The position numbers and the translations under genes are program-made. From positions 1 to 7,539 of the forward strand of contig JADGAW010000102.1 of assembly GCA_015231815.1 (NCBI GenBank): a stretch of DNA of 7,539 bases, read 5' to 3'. This document shows, piece by piece, positions 6,431 to 7,539 of the stretch (positions are counted from its first letter, which is position 1; each line of letters opens with the position of its first letter). The stretch is from Nitrospinota bacterium. Lineage in GTDB: Bacteria; Nitrospinota_A; JADGAW01. Below the pieces are notes generated by a model. The model made no database searches. It was not told where the DNA came from and saw only the letters and a program-made list of their open reading frames with translations.

Positions 6431-7180
6431 TTATTTCCTCTGTTTTTTTTCAAGAGCTGAATATTTCAAAAAGGTATATTGGGCGTAACCTTTTGCTATA
6501 AACAGTCCGGTTAGACCATCCAGAAAACCTAATCGTAGAAAATATATTTTAACGAACGTAAAGACAGGGCGCAGGTAAATATCTAAGAGGGTCGCTTTTT
6601 TCCCCTTTTCAAGCATATCTAATACGGCGAGCTCAGCATATTTTTGTTGCCTTTTATTAAAGTCTGCATAATTTTCAAAACTATAATGAAGAAGCTCTTG
6701 ATTTATGTTTTCAATAGCTTTTTCAGTAATTCCCTCATGAACATTCGTTTCAGAAAAAGCTGTTTTGTCCTTTTGGTAGAGTCGGATGATTTTTTCTTTT
6801 CCCAAACCACAAAAATGAATCTCTCTGTTACCGATAAAATTTTTACGATGAACTGAATATGCGTTATGAGGGTTGTTTGTTGAAACTATTCTTTGCAGTT
6901 CTGTCGCAAGTTCAGGTGTGCAAACTTCGTCTGAGTCAATATTAAAGATCCAGTTATTTTTTGCGTGGGACGCAGCTATGTTTTTTTGTTTTCCATAGCC
7001 ATGCCATTTTTCTTCATAGAAAACAACATTTTTAAAGCGAGTTGCTATTTCCTTTGTTTTGTCAGAACTGAATGAATCAGAAATGACAACTTCATTACAC
7101 CACTTAAGGGAATTAAGGCAACGCTGAATGTTTTTCTCTTCGTTGAGAGTAATAATGGTTGCAGTAATTCCGGTTGCCAT
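6431..7180 (-). CDS. Family 2 glycosyltransferase, WaaE/KdtX-like (LPS core)
   Basis: The protein has a GT-A fold of family 2 and probably transfers a hexose from a nucleotide sugar onto LPS core or a related envelope glycan at the cytoplasmic face of the inner membrane. The N-terminus (ITATIITLNEEKNIQRCL, 5-22) is the classic nucleotide-binding start. SDSFSSDKT (34-42) follows, then KQKNIAASHA (64-73) and the metal-binding NIDSDE with D82 and D84. A VHEG motif at 147-150 is typical of the WaaE/KdtX group. Residues about 200-240 form an amphipathic to hydrophobic segment expected to hold the protein at the membrane, and the tail is basic (EKKQRK). The 249-residue length is normal for the group. 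ATG 7180 directly precedes the conserved strand; no Shine-Dalgarno is visible. A TATAAT at 7213-7218 lies upstream. The exact sugar and acceptor cannot be read from sequence. Confidence 0.85.
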   Translation of the reverse strand: MATGITATIITLNEEKNIQRCLNSLKWCNEVVISDSFSSDKTKEIATRFKNVVFYEEKWHGYGKQKNIAASHAKNNWIFNIDSDEVCTPELATELQRIVSTNNPHNAYSVHRKNFIGNREIHFCGLGKEKIIRLYQKDKTAFSETNVHEGITEKAIENINQELLHYSFENYADFNKRQQKYAELAVLDMLEKGKKATLLDIYLRPVFTFVKIYFLRLGFLDGLTGLFIAKGYAQYTFLKYSALEKKQRK

Positions 7181-7212
7181 GTGAATATATTTGTTGAAAG
7201 ATGAAATGAAAA

Positions 7213-7218
7213 ATTATA
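7213..7218 (-). promoter_or_regulatory. Candidate -10 element for the glycosyltransferase gene
   Basis: The minus strand has a perfect TATAAT at 7218-7213, predicting a start near 7206 and a leader of about 26 nt. No recognisable -35 lies 15 to 19 bp upstream, so the promoter may depend on an activator or be weak. A 17-bp palindrome is centred about 48 bp upstream of the predicted start. Confidence 0.35.
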
Positions 7219-7245
7219 CCTTATGAGGTAATGATAAGTTTGAAG

Positions 7246-7262
7246 TGAATAGTCACTATTCA
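7246..7262. repeat. Perfect 17-bp palindrome
   Basis: TGAATAGTCACTATTCA has two perfect 8-bp arms around a single C. It lies between the glycosyltransferase -10 element and the transposase gene. It could be a dimeric repressor or activator site, or part of the insertion-sequence end or its target. Confidence 0.6.
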
Positions 7263-7539
7263 GGGTAAATTTGTTCTCAATTTGTTTCATGCTTGTATTG
7301 CCCCATATGAATTTACAGTCATACGGAGATAATCAAAAACGAGCCGTGTATTTCGATAGAGTTCCCTCATTTTCTGTGCCACTGACCTCACTCCTTTTGC
7401 TTTAATGACACCAACAGAGAATCTCCTGAGCCGTGTCATATTTTCCGGTCCGTTTCCCATTCTTATTCTGCTCCGGTCTTCATCATAGTTCCAGTCGATG
7501 ATGTAATGACAACTGTTTTCAACGCTCCAATGTTCCCTA
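7261..7539 (-). mobile_element. ISAs1-family insertion sequence, distal end only
   Basis: The region holds the 3' part of an ISAs1-type transposase gene and the short flank after its stop. The outer boundary is uncertain. I propose CAGGGTAAAT beginning at 7261 as the terminal inverted repeat, 26 bp beyond the stop, because ISAs1-type genes end close to their element's end. The other terminus and the target duplication are outside the window, so this boundary is inference. The element's presence is well supported by the protein. Confidence 0.65.
7287..7539 (-). CDS. ISAs1-family DDE transposase, C-terminal 84 residues (runs off right edge)
   Basis: The minus strand from 7538 down to the TGA at 7289-7287 reads as one open frame, starting REHWSVENSCHYIIDW. 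HWSVEN carries the catalytic Glu of the DDE triad. The following DEDRSRIR, GPENMTRLRRFSVGVIKAKG and RSVAQKMRELYRNTRLVFDY stretches are the familiar C-terminal signature of ISAs1/H-repeat-associated transposases. This part has no frameshift or stop, so the gene may be intact, but the two catalytic Asp residues and the start are outside the window. It reads toward the glycosyltransferase gene on the same strand, and read-through from it could reach that gene. The ending ...GAIQA is normal for the family. Confidence 0.88.
   Translation of the reverse strand, partial: REHWSVENSCHYIIDWNYDEDRSRIRMGNGPENMTRLRRFSVGVIKAKGVRSVAQKMRELYRNTRLVFDYLRMTVNSYGAIQA

Noticed and set aside
7045..7290. Open frame of 81 codons on the minus strand overlapping the transposase stop
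   Set aside because: It overlaps the N-terminus of the glycosyltransferase in another frame and shows no family features. The ATGA overlap with the transposase stop is probably chance.

Overview
The window is about 7.5 kb of AT-rich DNA from a Gram-negative bacterium. It holds four complete, recognisable chromosomal genes and one complete gene of a poorly characterised family, with a truncated gene at each edge. The LapB-type protein and the WaaE-like glycosyltransferase point to a lipopolysaccharide-bearing organism of proteobacterial or Desulfobacterota/SAR324-like affinity. The sequence alone cannot place it more precisely. There are no rRNA or tRNA genes, no CRISPR array and no phage module.

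Layout. Positions 1-123 (minus) carry the N-terminus of an unrecognised protein running off the left edge. A 96-bp divergent spacer with overlapping candidate promoters leads into a plus-strand pair. The first gene (220-2433) is a GspE/PilB-family assembly ATPase with an extra C-terminal cyclic-nucleotide-binding domain. The second (2448-3815) is a single protein combining a LapA-type two-helix membrane domain with a LapB-type TPR and rubredoxin-like module. After a 123-bp gap holding a good flagellar sigma-28-like promoter comes a small SprA-related putative metalloprotease (3939-4574). Its stop codon lies in a terminator hairpin shared with the convergent DEAD-box RNA helicase (4585-6222, minus). 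The helicase starts with TTG and probably has a leader of about 130 nt with inverted repeats. Upstream on the same strand is a WaaE/KdtX-like family 2 glycosyltransferase (6431-7180). Positions 7287-7539 (minus) encode the last 84 residues of an ISAs1-family transposase, marking the end of an insertion sequence.

How the genes may fit together. Three genes concern the cell envelope: the ATPase drives a type IV pilus or type II secretion machine, the LapA-LapB protein probably controls LPS synthesis through LpxC proteolysis, and the glycosyltransferase probably adds sugar to the LPS core. The helicase is an RNA-metabolism or cold-response gene. The most unusual points are the cyclic-nucleotide domain on the assembly ATPase, the LapA-LapB fusion behind it in one apparent operon, the sigma-28-like promoter before the SprA-type gene, and the structured helicase leader. 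I found no clear evidence of a wholly new multi-gene system.
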